From Cryptomeria japonica (taxonomy: Eukaryota; Streptophyta; Pinopsida; Cupressales; Cupressaceae): DNA of 64,000 nt. The DNA lies in the NCBI RefSeq assembly GCF_030272615.1, contig NC_081415.1, forward strand, positions 418,896,757 to 418,960,756, given 5' to 3'. Each line of letters begins with the position of its first letter. Position 1 is the stretch's first letter. A program made the position numbers and the translations under genes. The notes beneath the pieces were generated by a model. The model was given only the letters and a program-made list of their open reading frames with translations, had not been told where the DNA came from and searched no databases. Positions 1-10,034 of the stretch are shown one piece after another.

Positions 1-1870
1 TCAAAACTCTCTAGTGACCCTAAGCAAGACATTGTTTCCAGCTTGTGACTGCTATAACCTTGGAGCATTGTTTGTGTCTTGGAGGCATAGTTTGACTATT
101 TATTAAAATGTTTCTCTTTGATCTTGGGACTTTGCTAAGGGCTTTGATGCTAATCCTCTTGCCACTGTTATTGTCCTTTCTCTATTGTTGATGGTGCAAA
201 CCCATTATTAGCTGAGTCTTTTTCATTGACTTATCATGCCATGGTGATATCCATTGTGTTGGCTTCTATTGTTGGTTGTGTGAGTTCACCAGTTATAGTG
301 AAGGTTCTCTCTATATCATAGGATATTGTCTTTAAAGTCTTCAATCTTATCATTCAATGCTCTGTGACATTGATGGGTCATTGCCTTTGTGCTATGTATT
401 GTGAATGCATCACCATTTTTGTGACAACCTATATACATTATGATTGCATTGTGTGATAAGGTCATTTTCCCACAAAGGCTGCAATAATGTGTATTACTTC
501 TTATTTTATACTGCCCTTGGTTGTAATCTCACTATTATTTTCACAAATGGAGCCTTTGTATGTTGCTATTCTTTGTGTATAGACAATCAATGTTGTTCAT
601 TGTCACAATTTTCTGTCAAATTTATTGTTATTTATGCTATCTTGGATGGTGTAACTGTATCAACCCTCAGATTTCACACAATGCTGAGTCTGTGTAATAA
701 GGGCTGCTATCCTGTAAGAATGTCTATCTATTTATTGGTCTCTGACTAGTGTTCAACTTTCCTCCATTGTTGTTGTATTCTTCGCTGACCTTTGACACTT
801 GCCTTTACTACTCAGAGTCTTTTTCTCTGTTTGCTATAGTCTTTGGCAGATTTGAGTTTTATTACTGCTATGAGGTCCTAGATACCCTTGCCCTAACCAT
901 CCTTGTAGGTGTCTGCTATAATAAAGCTACTCTGTTATGGTTTTTGATTGTATATTTACCTTTGTTGGCCTATCTTTATAAGATCCATTACACTCTTTGC
1001 ACTAACACAACTCCCTGGATCTTTATGTTCTATCAAAACTGAGCTTATGGACTGCCTATACTCTCTTTTATGTATCGGTTTGGAAAATACTTATGCTTGT
1101 TAGTAATTGATTTGGGTCTTTTCTCTATGACAGTGATATGGTTTGAATATAAATTTATTTCCACAACAAAAACCCAAACCCCTACAGTAATGAAATCTCT
1201 TTATATTGCGTTCACATTTCACTGACTCTTGAAGGAAATTTGCCTCTCTTGTGCATGCAAAAGATTCTATTTCATGAACAACATAAGGAGAAAAATAGTG
1301 AAATAGGGTTAACCTATTCTGTTGAAGGATGCATGCATAATCTTTCAAGGACTCAAAGAAGTATTTCCTATTTGTTGTCTTCTATCATGATGCACTTTCC
1401 ACGTACAAACACTCAGAAAAACTCCTTAACTCTCGGCCACCCCTCTTGATGCATGTGCCTTTTCAAAATGACTGTGTTTGATGCCCATAACTATTGTTGA
1501 ATCTTTAAGACTACTATTTCAATGCTTGAACCTCCGCATGAATTAGATCCTTATCTTCTTTTTTGTATGACCTTTTTTGAGATAACTGTTGTCACTTGTT
1601 ACCATGAATGGATGTCTGTGCTTTCATCTCCCCAAAATGGAGGAATATTTGATGTCTAAACTTGTTCTAAAACAACCTATTGACATCCTTGGATGATGAT
1701 AATATCTTTGAACCACACCCTCCTCTTTCTCATAACTGGAGATGAATACTCAAATCATGCATGTATATTTTCTTTGTTCTTGATGAAACTCTTAGAAGTA
1801 TTAGCTACCATGAGCCATCACAAGCCAAACTTAAGGTTCCATGATTTTGGAGACCCTTTTCTTTTCAGTC
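1..1870. other. Unassigned, no recognised gene
   Basis: This stretch is AT-rich with short open frames of 100 codons or fewer on both strands. None shows a domain or motif I recognise. It does not continue the copia integrase frame that fades out near 1890. It may be decayed retroelement or flanking DNA. Confidence 0.5.
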
Positions 1871-1889
1871 ATATTAATTAAAAAAAAAT

Positions 1890-2272
1890 AAAAGACAGAA
1901 TAAAAAATACCTTTTATTTATTTTGACAGCTTAAATAAAAGGCTTTGGCATTTAATAAACACAAATTTTCAAAATAAGCAAGGTCATGAAATAACTAAGG
2001 AGGCTAAGACTAAACACATTAGAATGAATAAGATACAAAGTACCACAAGATTTATGAGAACTCAAGTAAAATTGAACACGGTTTTGTTTCCATAAATGCA
2101 ATGCTCACATAAATCAAAGTCAAGATTACAATCATTTAAACCCTCAATAATGTTTTTATTTTTCAAGGTCCTTAAACCCTTTTCTCCAATATTACCAAGT
2201 CTATGGTGCCATAATATAGTCTTCTCTGTAGGTAACTTTGCTTTAGAAGAAAGAGCAACCTTAGGTACCCAA
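1890..2272 (-). pseudogene. copia pre-integrase zinc region and start of integrase
   Basis: Reading the minus strand leftward from the solo-LTR junction gives TEKTILWHHRLGNIGEKGL, then LKNKNIIEGLNDCNLDFDLCEHCIYG. This is the H...H...C..C zinc-binding region before copia integrase. A stop follows, then SHKSCG and IHSNVF match the usual approach to the integrase core. Similarity fades near 1890 and no catalytic DDE triad can be traced. Confidence 0.75.
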
Positions 2273-3502
2273 TGTTAGCAACAAATCAAGAAGGAAGACT
2301 GAGAGGGGGGGGGGGGGGGGTTGAATTAGTCTTCACTGGATACAACAAATTAAACCTCGAAACAAAAACTGGTAAACTGCAGCAATAAACAGATAAGCAA
2401 ATTAACAACACAACACACAACACCAAGATTTTTAACGTGGAAAACCCGGTTAAGGGAACAACCATGGTGGGAACCTACCCATAGTAAGATGATACTCTAT
2501 AGTAGAGCTCACTGCCTAGAGCTCACTGCTCAAAAGATATTTTCTTGGAAGGCTACAACCCTCAGGGAAGTCTCACTGACTTACAATATGATTTAGACTA
2601 CAATTCAGAATAAGTGAACTGCAATGATAGCATCTACAAATGCCTAATGACAATTTCAGTTAGCACAATTGTTTTCTCTACAACACCAATCTCACGTCAA
2701 CACTTCACTGAATGATAAATTTCTTGTTCTCACATTCACCTCTCTCTGATAATGTAGACACTATATAAATACCTAAATTACATGAATATCTCATCTATAT
2801 ATACAAATCATCAACCTTGATAACAAGATTGGCTAAACCCTCAACCCTCAACTCACAAAATTACATTATATGATACAAAGATCAACCATCGAACCAATAT
2901 AATTATTTACATTACATAGCATGGACCTAATTCAAATTCTCAAACAATCACATTCATCGAAAATCACGCCAAGACCAACCGCAACATGCTACACCACCAA
3001 AAATACCGCATAACACGAAAATAATCATCGGTTCATAAAAATCACCAAAAACTTGCACAACGATCAATCCGGATCGCCAAAGTAAATAGGACATGACTAG
3101 GAAACACCAACAACCATGTTAGAATCATCTGAAATAGTTTCACCAACACCTCTTTTCAAATATTCATCGGTCAACATCAGAAAAATCAAGAACACAACCA
3201 ATGAACAACTTTCACAAAGAAAGATAACTTGTGGAACACCAAATCACAAACCATCTAAAATGAAGATACATAATATCATCTTAAACAATATCCCAAAGCC
3301 TCAACACAATATCTGATCACATTAGAATATACCGGAGGAAATATCAGTCTCTGCAAAATAGTGATCAATAAAACCAAACTGCAAAACCAGATCATAAGAT
3401 CTTCCCAAACTCACCAGAATAAATCACAGGAATATGTTGACATCAATGACAATATCATATCCTAGAAGAATCAATGAACAACTATATCCCACAAATCCAA
3501 CA
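2273..3502. repeat. Solo LTR (1,230 bp) in copia, TSD CCCAA
   Basis: The element starts TGTTAGCA and ends TCCAACA, with CCCAA on both sides (2268-2272 and 3503-3507). Removing it and one TSD restores continuity of the copia reading frame. It is a relative of 32164-33490: both have a G-run followed by TGAAT near the left end, the 'cgtggaaaaccc'/'catggaaaacct' block and 'accatggtgggaacctaccca'. No primer site, polypurine tract or coding sequence is present, as expected after LTR-LTR recombination. The G-run is 16 bases here (2305-2320) against 6 in the relative. Confidence 0.85.
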
Positions 3503-3599
3503 CCCAAAACCCATGTCCATTAGTTGAAGGTGAAACCATCAAAACTTCTGACGAAGTATCCATAGGTTTACTTTTTATAGAATTGCTATTACACTCAAT

Positions 3600-3989
3600 A
3601 GTATATGACTTTAGCTAATACAAAGTGTCAAACCTAACACCTCTAGAAATCACCATAGCACCCTTAATGATCTTACATCCTACATTAGAAAATACTACTT
3701 GCACACCCACATCTACTAGTTTTCCCATAGGTAATAAATTTCATTTTAATCTAGGGATATGCAGCACACCACTAATCCTTTTTATTCAAATTTCTAATTC
3801 TTACTTTACCATGACCAACAATATCTAAATGTGAATCATCATCCAAGTACACCTTACCTCCATTAAATTTTTCATATTCAAAAAACCAATCTCTATTAGA
3901 AGTCAATGTAAAGATGCACCTGAGTCAATTAACCATGCGTCATTACTTGCATGAGTAGCCAAAGCTGCAATGAATTCATCACCATCTTC
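3600..3989 (-). pseudogene. copia aspartic protease to pre-integrase, broken
   Basis: The frame at 3903-4145 ends with WLIDSGASLH, the catalytic DSGA motif of copia proteases followed by the usual histidine. Downstream, other frames give NRDWFFEYEKF, GGKVYLDDD, LDIVGHGKV and GVLHIPRLKWNLLSIGKL, the normal order from protease to pre-integrase in plant copia Pol. A stop (3900-3902) and frameshifts interrupt it. The downstream part is separated by the solo LTR at 2273-3502. Confidence 0.8.
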
Positions 3990-4790
3990 CTTCTTAGACT
4001 TAGAATCAAAATTGAACTTCTTCTTTTTCTTCTTCTTTGCACTCCTTATGGATGTGTCCTGATTTACCACAATTCCAATTGATAATTTTAGACTTTCTAG
4101 GAGATTTTGATCTCCCTCTGGACTTGGATTTAGTATGCTTTTCATTGTTCTTGCCTTTTTTCATATGTCTTCCACAGATAGTTAGGACTTCCTTCAAACT
4201 AATGGATACCTACCTCTACATCTCTTCACCAAACATAGTACCCACCACATCTTCAAACTTCAAAACAACATAAGTACTACCAATAGTCATAACAAGAGAA
4301 TCCCACGAATCAAGCATAGAACAAAGTAAGATCTAGCATTTCTCCCACTCATCCGTTTTAATACCAATAGATACCAATTGAGCCACCAACATATAACATG
4401 ATTCTAGGTGGTATGTTATTCATCCACCCTCTTCCATTCTCAAGGAATATAATTTCTTCCTCAAGAAAATCTAGTTTTATAAAGATTTGGCTTGATACAT
4501 TTCACCAAGCATGGTCCATAGCTTCTTTGCAAATGTCTCTTTGTGGAAATTGATTAGAACCAAGTCTGCTAGGCACAATTTGATTAGACCCTTGTCTTTA
4601 TGTTCCATAACATCATACTAAGCAACCACAGTAGGATTTGAGGGCCTTAAGACATTTGCATCAACAACATCCTACAAATCTTGATCTATTAGCAGATCCT
4701 CCATCTTCAACTTCCACATCTCAAAATTACTTTGAGAAAATTTCTCCACCTTTATTCTCCATGACAAACTTGTCATCTAAAACTTTCCGC
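3990..4790 (-). pseudogene. copia gag (UBN2-type) with zinc knuckle, broken
   Basis: Minus-strand frames read as a copia Gag. An N-terminal segment with NFEMWKLKMEDLL lies near 4700-4740. It is followed by LIKLCLADLVL, an FLRKKLYSLRM segment and DSWDSLVMTIGST, all familiar in plant copia Gag proteins. A basic region then leads into a CCHC zinc knuckle at 4039-4080. The first knuckle cysteine is tryptophan (NWNCGKSGHIHKEC), so the metal site is incomplete. Several in-frame stops and a frameshift in a lysine-rich tract near 4020 separate Gag from protease. It would have encoded the RNA-binding shell protein of the virus-like particle. Confidence 0.8.
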
Positions 4791-4886
4791 AACAAGATCA
4801 AAAAGTATCTTCTAAACAAGGTCCCACTCAAATCTGGATTAGTTCAAAAAACCCAACAACCCACAACTGAAACCAAAGATGATTAG

Positions 4887-4898
4887 GCTCTGATACCA
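4887..4898 (-). other. Primer binding site, initiator tRNA-Met (copia)
   Basis: The minus strand reads TGGTATCAGAGC, complementary to the 3' end of plant initiator tRNA-Met. It lies two bases from the LTR end. This is where minus-strand cDNA synthesis would start and it fixes the orientation of the element. Confidence 0.9.
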
Positions 4899-4900
4899 CT

Positions 4901-5328
4901 TGTAAGGAAGTTAAGTAGTGAAAAATATTCCTATAATAACCTTGAGAGGAAGGTTATGCAATTTTATTTACAGATCATTACAATAGATATAGAAACTTAA
5001 CAAAAATAGAAATAATAACATGCATACCACAACACAATGATTTACATGGGGAAAACCCTTTCGGGAGAAAAAAAACCCACACTCCAATAGCCACCCAATA
5101 TATTATTCAGAAATCAATAATAGATTACAATATACTTGTAGAGAAATCTCTTCAAAGGAGTACCACAAACCAGAGATTAAGAGGTAACTCAATAGCTATA
5201 AGACTCTTACACACAACCTCTATATCATGCACCTCATATATAGGAGATACAATACATGAAACTGTCAAATGGTATTACAAAACCATGAGCTAAAACCACC
5301 AAATAAAGTAGAGCTAATATTATCTCCA
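4901..5328 (-). repeat. copia 5' LTR (428 bp)
   Basis: On the plus strand it begins TGTAAGG directly beside the primer site and ends CTCCA. Beyond that the sequence matches the LTR of element E at 26908 onward, which places the outer boundary. It contains the 'catggggaaaaccc' motif typical of many plant LTRs near 5045. The size suits a copia LTR. Confidence 0.75.
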
Positions 5329-6475
5329 ATCTAGATGCCCTATGATGTGTCAAAATGGATATCAACATTTTAACCTCCGTTTTACAACTCATTTATGTGT
5401 CTGATGCATTTTATATTACCTATCTCAGGAGACCAAACTTTCGAAGGCCATAACTTGTGAACCGGGTGTCTGATTGACAAACTGTTTGAAGTGATTGAAA
5501 GCACGTAAAGTTCTCTACCACCTTGTAACCCACTATGCTGGTTATTCCCACTTTTGAAGGTGTTTTGGATCCTCTAAAGTTCTCAAAATTAAATTTAAAC
5601 CTTTCATCACACCCTTTAAAAATGGAAACTTCGATATCCTCAAAACTAGATATGATCTTGCGACAAAAAATTACCGACATGCTTATCTAGCCAATTCAAA
5701 GCTTTGGAGAAAATTTCAAACCATTTTGTGCTCAAATGAAAAGTTACTATAAATAGTAAAATCATGTAAATGTAAGGTTGAGACACCATTTTCCCAACAA
5801 GATGTAGGATAGCCTTGAAAAGGTTACCATTATGTACATTCATCCATCCAAGAGAAGGTAGAAGCAAGGAAATATATTCCATGGGTTTAACTATGAATTT
5901 TCTCCATTGATAATACTAAATAAGGTGCAAAGACAACTCAAAAGAAGAAAGGAAGTACATGAAAGGCATGATGATAGCTACAAGTTTTTGGAATGATGTA
6001 AAGATTTGTATGAAAAGGGTATAAATAATTTCACAATGATAATTTTTAAGAGATTCTAGAGATGAAAAATAGATAACCATTTGAAGAAAAAACCTAATGA
6101 GATGACGGGCCTAATCTGGTTTATGCCTTTACTCTTATATATTGCAAGGATAATATAACAAGAAAGAGAATGTCTACAAAACAAAAAAATCAAAGTGCAA
6201 CAAGATAGTCAAAGGACATTAATGCATTGATGTATTGACAAAAGATAGTCTAGCTTGGTAGTAGTCCTTCGAAGAGTAGTCTACATGAAATAAATTATTT
6301 TCTTTCAATTGTGTCAAGAAATGACAAAAGGATATATGACAATCTCTTGTACATAATAGCATGTGATAAAAACTCATGCAGATAGATTTTCTATGGTCTC
6401 AGGGAAAAATACAAGGGATAAAAGTGGTAGTGTGTATCATCTGATAACCGTTTGACCATTATAAAAAAAAACATG
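5329..6475 (+). repeat. Element E 5' LTR, segment 1
   Basis: It aligns along its whole length with 26909-27538 followed by 41870-42375. It starts about 30 bp into the LTR because copia lies at the left. It ends in the LINE TSD. At 5938-5965 it shows the uninterrupted target into which gypsy-1 inserted in the other copy. Short frames here such as 5646-5882 recur in the other copy and are not genes. Confidence 0.7.
6463..6475. repeat. LINE target-site duplication, left
   Basis: Nine A then CATG. It matches 25668-25680 (seven A, G, ACATG) at 12 of 13 positions. The unoccupied copy near 42375 reads 'caaagaaaaatgttagagg', which confirms that the two flanks were once adjacent. Confidence 0.8.
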
Positions 6476-6702
6476 TTTTGATTAAGTAAAAGTAGGTATT
6501 TGAAAGGTACTCGAACCTTGTACAAGCCAAGAGAACATAACTGCTAGAAAAAAGTGCCTGATCACTTCAAAAAGACAAAATGATCCCACTGAAAGGCATC
6601 AACTAGCATAATATATCATTAAAAACCCAGAATAGATAGCAAAAGAAAAGCACAAAGACAACAAAAAGATAGAACCTAGGAAACCAATAGAGATCTAAAT
6701 AC

Positions 6703-8430
6703 TATTCATAATTTCCTCAGCATGAACAACCATTTGTTTCATGTTGTTCGCTGAGGTCTTCAGTTCCTCTAGCTCACTACCTTTGATGTCACTCTTGATC
6801 TTTGTGTTAGCTCTGGTCCTCCTTTCATGACCCTTCTTGTCCAGCTACTCTTTATCACCATCCTTCTCAGCATTGTTCTCAAACCTGTTGATAAGGATGT
6901 TCATGTTGTCCACCGACAATTTGAGGATTTGGAAATTTTGGTCTGCAATCTTCTTGACGTTGAGTTCCAACCTGTCAATTCTGCTGCCAAAGTCATTCAT
7001 TTTATTTGCCATTTCCTTTCTATCTCCCATCTCATTGACCTTTTTTTCCGTAGCTATGATTTTTCCAGCCATACATTCAATAGATTCCACATTATGTAGA
7101 ACGACAACCAATTCTTTAACATGTTTAGCCAGGGGCTTATCACCAACTGTAACTCTTGCGATAGCCTACGCATCTATTTTCAAACTGTTGATATGCTTCA
7201 CCATGGTAGCGATGGTCTCATAGAAGGCTTTAATAGTATCATTGTCACCACTGCCACTTTTATCCCCTTTATCCTCCTTTTGCAGACTTGTGGTATTCAC
7301 AACCTCAATATTACCCATCACCGGGTTACCCTCCCCTTCTTTATCTCGACCTTCAACCTTCTTGTTTTCTTCAATCTCCTCCTTAGAATCAACCAGAATG
7401 TGGTTGATGTATGAATTATTACCCTTTTTAGTATTCTTCCTCTGAGTCTTCCTTCCAGTAGCTTTTTCTTTCTTTTTTTTAACAAATTTTTTCTCTAAGG
7501 ATTTAGTTTTAGAATCCGACATTTCCGATTCCACAATAATCCTTCTCTTCTTGGCCCTATTCTTCCCTTTTTTTCTATTTTCTTCTGATTCTCCCTCGTT
7601 CTTTAATTCAAAGTTAAATACACTAGCTTCACTCTCTGTTGTCTCATCTCTTGCATTTTTGCCTTTACTAGGCTTTTCAATGTACTTCCCCTTAAGCATT
7701 TTATAAACTAGGGCCATAAGCCCCTGGTGGAGGGCATGGTTTCCTTTAGGGTCCTTCTGAACCTCCTTTATAGTATGATCCATTGAGCATGCTAGGTAAT
7801 AGGGTAGGCTCACCTTCTCCCCATGATGAAAGTGGTTGAGCAAAACAAAGTGATGCCCGTAGGCTTTGGTAAACCTACCATCTAAGGTAATGTATGCAAT
7901 AGAAGTGAATAAAACAAACCTCCATGGCCTACAAATTCTCTTCGAAGCATGGTAGGAGTTGTTGATTTTAATCATCTTTCTCCTCTCTTTGTCCATGATA
8001 GGAAACTTATCTGCTACTTTATCTGATATGCCTTGGTCCCTGTAAAATTTCATTCCCTCAGTAGTCATCCTCGTGGCCTCGGCAATGACCTCTTCATCAA
8101 CATTCATCATCTAGGATCCGATAAGGATTTTGCCATTTTTCTAGTTCTAGATGAAATATCTAGTGATTGTGGGGTCTTTCCCACTTAGCCACTCCATGAA
8201 AACATTTAGACCCCCCTGCTGAAGGATATCCCAAACTTCTTTGTTCTTTCTCCAGTCAGAGCAGGAAGTAGGTTCGAATCTTTTCTTGTTACCTCCCATT
8301 TTTCCAACACCTTCCTTGCAATTCCTTCTCTCAGCTTGATAACCTCTCCTTTGGTTTCTATGGGTACTTTGTAAGAATGCCTAGAATCCGTGCTAGATAA
8401 TAATGATAAGGCACCTATATAAATGCTCAT
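6703..8430 (-). pseudogene. Accessory ORF downstream of LINE RNase H, unknown function
   Basis: The first frame (8430-8206, 74 aa) begins MSIYIGALSLLSS. After a frameshift and stops the protein continues as MEWLSGKDPTITRYF. It then runs 314 aa from 8110 to 7166, and after a stop from 7111 to about 6703. The N-terminal half is globular (VDEEVIAEATRMTTEGMKF, then IAYITLDGRF, HHFVLLNHFHHGEKVSLPYYL, ALHQGLMALVYKML). The middle is highly charged with long lysine-rich runs that could act as nuclear localisation signals. The end has heptad-like spacing suggesting a coiled coil (about 7111-6845). The globular part resembles the post-pol frame of gypsy-1 at 30610-31310. I do not know its function; a putative plant-transposon-protein family or a displaced ORF1-like RNA-binding protein are possible. 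Confidence 0.6.
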
Positions 8431-8472
8431 TATCTTCGATAAAGCCCTACATCAAAAAAGGTGGAAGGGGCA

Positions 8473-9035
8473 TTAGAAATAATGATTAAAAGTACCATGT
8501 TGCCTTGTCTGGCTCTGATCCTGATTAAGAAGGGATTTCATATCACGTGCAATCTCCATTTCACCATAATTAGTAATGATGTCTCCAGATTGGCAAGCCA
8601 AGTTGCCTGCCCAATCAGTGCAGGAGTTGGCCTCCCTATACACGTGTAAAAACACACATTTCAAATTCTTCGTTGATTTTCCTAGTTGCTTTAATAGCAT
8701 TACTAATTGACCAAGAAGGCAAGAATTTCAAATTTAAACAATTGATTATGTTTAAAGAGTCTCCTTCACACCAAAATTTATCGCATTTAGCTTCCTTGGC
8801 AAGGATCATCCCATGGTAAGCTACTATGGCTTCGGCAACATGATTAGTCTAATTTTCTATAGGAATACATTTTATGATTTTCCATATTCCCCATTCATCC
8901 CTTAGGACCACTCACATCCTGCAACACCTGGGTTACCCTTTGAGGCCCCATCAAAATTGATTTTCATCCATCCCTTGGGTAGATTGATCCATATCACACC
9001 CTCTCTAGGGTTGATCCGAAAGCACTCTTGGCCCT
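8473..9035 (-). pseudogene. LINE RNase H domain, broken
   Basis: Near 8940-8975 a frame reads INFDGAS, the first catalytic aspartate region of plant LINE RNase H. The last part (8700-8473) contains VFLHVYREANSCTDWAGNLA, matching the C-terminal REAN..AD.LA signature with one changed residue (TDWAGN for the usual AD.LAN). The middle has many stops and frameshifts. The domain would remove template RNA during target-primed reverse transcription. The frame ends at 8473, just before the accessory ORF. Confidence 0.7.
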
Positions 9036-9554
9036 TTAATCTCCACTTTTGTAGTTAAATTGATCATCCTTATCTTGAGGATTATCAATACCGCCCATGA
9101 TATTCATATTTTCCACTATACTTCTTTTTATTTTTTCAAACACAATTTTAGCCTTAGTAGTCTTTTCTCTGAAAACTCTATCATTTCTCTCTTTCCATAT
9201 GCCCCAACACATGTGAGGTAAAGCCATTTTCCATAATAAGGTTGTGGATTTATTTCTTGAAGGATGATGCCAAGAATTGAAAATCTCCTGAATCGACTTG
9301 TGGAAACCCCAACTAACTTTGAAGTGATCCAAACAACTTCCCCAGACATCAGTAGAGAAAGGGCAATGAAAGAACATATGATATATAGTCTCCTCATTCT
9401 GCTTACAAAGAATACAAACACTAGGCATACTAATACCCCTTTTTTTGATATTCTCAGTAGTAAGAATTTTATCTTGAAGGGCTGTCCAGAAGAAAATATT
9501 TATATTAGGGGTGAGGACTTTCACCCATGCTTTAGCCCAACATGGGATTTCCAT
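9036..9554 (-). pseudogene. LINE zf-RVT (reverse transcriptase-associated zinc-binding) domain
   Basis: This 172-aa open frame contains WTALQDKILTTENIKKRGI, then CILCKQNEETIYHMFFHCPF and a WGIWKERNDRVF segment. That is the standard order of the zinc-binding domain between reverse transcriptase and RNase H in plant LINEs. The C..C...H...C ligands are intact. It is one of the longest undamaged pieces of this LINE. It is annotated as a pseudogene because both flanking domains are broken. Confidence 0.85.
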
Positions 9555-10034
9555 GTTGTAGAACTATTGATGATACAAAGAAGCCACATTAAAAGTACCA
9601 CTAGCTGTGAATTTCCAAATTAAATGGTCTTCTTCTTCAACCCTCACCATAGAGTTCATGACTTTATTCAAACTACTCAAAGACTGGTCTACCTGAGATA
9701 AGTCCTTCCACTATCCATCTTTCCAGTAATCCTCCACCTTGGTTCCAAATCTTTCCTTGGATTGGTTCTGAAATCTGTTCCACTCAAGGATTTCATTCAA
9801 AGGGATCTCCAGAAGCCAAGGGTCATCCCAAAACTGGATAAGATTCCCTTTCCCCAATTTCCATTTTGCACCTTTGACAATTAAGTCTCTTGTTTTAGAG
9901 ACATTTTTCTAAATATTGGATCCAATTGGGATAATCTCTACTTTGAGGAAGCTTTGAAGTATCGGACATTGACTTTTATATTTGTTATCCCATATTATTT
10001 TCCACTCTCCTTGATTTCTATATCCTCTCCAAAT

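Larger units (their letters stand above)
1871..5328 (-). mobile_element. Ty1/copia retrotransposon, 5' part, degraded
   Basis: The order on the minus strand is LTR (4901-5328), initiator-Met primer site, gag, protease and the pre-integrase domain, then loss of similarity near 1890 at the start of integrase. Reverse transcriptase, RNase H and the 3' LTR are not visible, so the element is truncated or continues in unrecognisable form. Every gene has stops or frameshifts. A solo LTR (2273-3502) sits between the protease region and the pre-integrase region. The right end abuts LTR element E about 30 bp inside E's LTR. The copia TSD cannot be tested because the other end is missing. Confidence 0.8.

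Noticed and set aside
444-1042. Two adjacent frames of about 100 aa on the plus strand, possibly a gene
   Set aside because: Cysteine/tyrosine-rich composition with no domain, no start context or splice structure, and no relation to neighbours.
4887-4898. tRNA-like sequence (also at 15670-15681)
   Set aside because: Only the 12-base complement of a tRNA 3' end is present; these are primer sites, not tRNA genes.
5420-5882. Similar 60-86 aa frames here and at 27272-27549, suggesting a conserved small protein
   Set aside because: Both are in LTR copies of element E; frames are not maintained between copies and have no known motif.
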